DNA of 64,000 nucleotides from Harmonia axyridis (taxonomy: Eukaryota > Arthropoda > Insecta > Coleoptera > Coccinellidae): NCBI RefSeq assembly GCF_914767665.1, contig NC_059504.1, forward strand, positions 30,744,001 to 30,808,000. Reading direction: 5' to 3'. The translations under genes were made by a program, and so were the position numbers. Positions 62,577 through 64,000 of the stretch are shown here, piece by piece; position 1 is the first letter of the stretch; each line of letters starts with the position of its first letter. The notes below the pieces were generated by a model. That model saw only the letters and a program-made list of their open reading frames with translations, made no database searches and had not been told where the DNA came from.

Positions 62577-64000
62577 TAATAATAATAAATGCCATTTATT
62601 TCATAATCAAATTTCACAAGTGAAAGCATTGAATCGAGATATCGTCAAAATAATCTGTTTGATACAATTTTTAACTCAAAAATTCTTCTATTGTATATGG
62701 TTCTAGTTCCAGAAGAAGGGAGAACAGTTGTTTTTTGAATCTCTTGTAATTTGTTTCTCTTCAACATCAACTTCAACAAGTTGCCTATGCAACTTGTTGA
62801 AGTACCTTATGCAGGAGTAATGAGCACTTTTTTCAGTGGATGAGAGACGATGTTTTGGGTATGCTATTTCTAGATTTCGTGTATGAAGTGTTTTAGGTGC
62901 TTCTTCAGTGAAATCATTTCTGTTGTTATGGAGAAACAAAAGGCATTCTTGAATATGGATCGCTGGGACTGTCAGAATCCCATTATCCCTGAACCTCCCT
63001 CTGCATGACACTAGTGGTTTCAGCTTCAGCATTATCCTCAAGATTCTTTTCTGTATAACCATGACATCATACAGCTTTTTTGAGGAACCATAAAATAATA
63101 TGCCGTATCGAACTCTGGATTCGAAGTCTCCATAGTATATCGTTTTCATGGTGGAAAAATTTAGGTAACCTGATATCACCCTCATTGAGAAGCATATCCT
63201 TGAAAGTGATTTGCATACCTCTTCAATGTGTTTTGTCCAATTTAATGTTTCATCTAGATAAACACCAAGGAACTTTATAGATGGGCAAAGTTCTATTGGA
63301 ATCCCTTCCAAAATCATTTTGTCAGGTGTGATGAATCCGGAATGGCTAGTTTGGAATAAAACTGACTTAGTTTTTTTATCATTGAGAAGTAGACCATTTG
63401 ATCTGAACCAGTTACCAGCATTGCACATGACCAATTCAGTCTTCGAAACAGCTTCAGGGTATGTTTTGGCTTTAATGATGATGTTCTTGTCATCTGCATA
63501 TCTCACAATTTCTACGTTGTCAAAATCCTCTTTTATGTCATCAAAGTCATTAGTGAAAATTATAAAAAGTATCGGGCCTAAAATACTTCCCTGAGGTATT
63601 CCCAAAGTGACATCGATTACATCTGACATTTCAGTTGCTCCATCTTTCCCTACAGTAGTCATTTGCTTTCTGTTTGAAAGGTAAGACTTGAACCAAGCCA
63701 AACCGGGTCCTTTTATTCCATATGATTCTAGCTTATCTATGATGTAGTCGTGAGACAATGAATCAAAGGCCTTAGATAGATCTAGAAAGAGTCCAATGGT
63801 GATCTTTCCGTTTTCTAGTGCTTGGTGGATGTTTTTCAGGAAACTATATATGGCTGTCTTAGTTGATCTTCCTCGTCTAAAACCATGTTGGAAGTCAGCA
63901 ACAACTTCTTCAAGAAAGCTAGACAATCTCCTCAACATCACAGCTTCCAATATTTTTGAGAATGATGGCAGCAATGAGATAGGTCTATAATTCTCTATTT
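62577..64000 (-). mobile_element. Jockey/CR1-group LINE, 3' half, running off the window
   Basis: The RT frame is open beyond 64,000. The 3' end is an ATT/AAT repeat (62,567-62,588) abutting the broken RTE. The 3' UTR spans about 62,590-62,702. Confidence 0.85.
62703..64000 (-). CDS. LINE reverse transcriptase, partial
   Basis: The frame enters the window at ENYRPISLLPSFSKILE and continues through FQHGFRRGRSTKTAIYSF, GLFLDLSKAFDSLSHDYI, LGIPQGSILGPILFIIFTND and IVRYADDKNIIIKA with the catalytic YADD. The thumb (IKFLGVYLDETLNWTKHIEE) and the C-terminal RYFNKLHRQLVEV region follow, ending at 62,703. No internal stop is visible in over 420 codons, so this LINE is relatively young. Confidence 0.88.
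   Translation of the reverse strand, partial: IENYRPISLLPSFSKILEAVMLRRLSSFLEEVVADFQHGFRRGRSTKTAIYSFLKNIHQALENGKITIGLFLDLSKAFDSLSHDYIIDKLESYGIKGPGLAWFKSYLSNRKQMTTVGKDGATEMSDVIDVTLGIPQGSILGPILFIIFTNDFDDIKEDFDNVEIVRYADDKNIIIKAKTYPEAVSKTELVMCNAGNWFRSNGLLLNDKKTKSVLFQTSHSGFITPDKMILEGIPIELCPSIKFLGVYLDETLNWTKHIEEVCKSLSRICFSMRVISGYLNFSTMKTIYYGDFESRVRYGILFYGSSKKLYDVMVIQKRILRIMLKLKPLVSCRGRFRDNGILTVPAIHIQECLLFLHNNRNDFTEEAPKTLHTRNLEIAYPKHRLSSTEKSAHYSCIRYFNKLHRQLVEVDVEEKQITRDSKNNCSPFFWN

Overview
The window is AT-rich animal nuclear DNA, most likely insect. The evidence is an intron-split gene of the M13 (neprilysin-like) peptidase family, BEL/Pao, Penelope, RTE and Jockey/CR1-type retroelements, and hAT, Harbinger and Tc1/mariner-type DNA transposons. 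There is no bacterial gene organisation, so most short open frames are noise or transposon debris. I cannot name the species.

Host gene. One gene runs on the minus strand from at least 39,010 down to a stop codon at 7,235-7,237. Its recognisable exons are 38,708-39,010, 33,698-33,915, 33,147-33,620, about 9,143-9,498, 7,477-7,633 and 7,235-7,422. Splice sites and phases join well except near 9,430. The zinc-binding residues of the family are replaced, so the product looks like a catalytically dead M13 paralogue. The N-terminal exons were not found. Two introns (23.6 kb and 4.8 kb) are packed with transposons.

Layout. 1-3.5 kb: a Penelope-like element (PLE) split by a 2.1 kb hAT-type insertion with a perfect 8-bp target duplication. 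3.7-13.6 kb: dispersed repeats, the last host exons, MITEs, a minisatellite and a ~140-bp satellite. 13.6-29 kb: three decayed BEL/Pao elements on the minus strand. The first carries a perfect 84-bp palindrome and is interrupted by a 938-bp LTR element whose LTRs each contain tRNA-type Pol III boxes and a complete type III hammerhead ribozyme. The second is split by a 1.4 kb foldback element. The third has both LTRs but a pol gene shortened by internal deletions. 29-39 kb: a (TA)n tract, a TIR element, a tRNA-derived SINE with repeated body, host exons, and LINE fragments, one carrying a hAT relic. 39-48.5 kb: mostly featureless AT-rich DNA with dispersed repeats and a mariner relic. 48.5-60.8 kb: one Jockey/CR1-type LINE cut into four pieces by a head-to-head inverted PLE pair, a Harbinger-type element with a MADF-domain frame, and an RTE element with an 897-codon open frame. 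60.8-64 kb: a second, broken RTE and the 3' half of another LINE, both on the minus strand.

Most notable: the element at 17,852-18,789 has the architecture of a plant-type LTR retrozyme (LTR with hammerhead, tRNA primer site, short non-coding core, polypurine tract, LTR with hammerhead), but in an animal genome, with a tRNA-Trp primer site and an apparent Pol III promoter in each LTR. The two ribozymes would release a 688-nt RNA. Separate hammerhead-like motifs lie at the ends of the PLE copies, so two unrelated retroelement types here carry self-cleaving RNA motifs.
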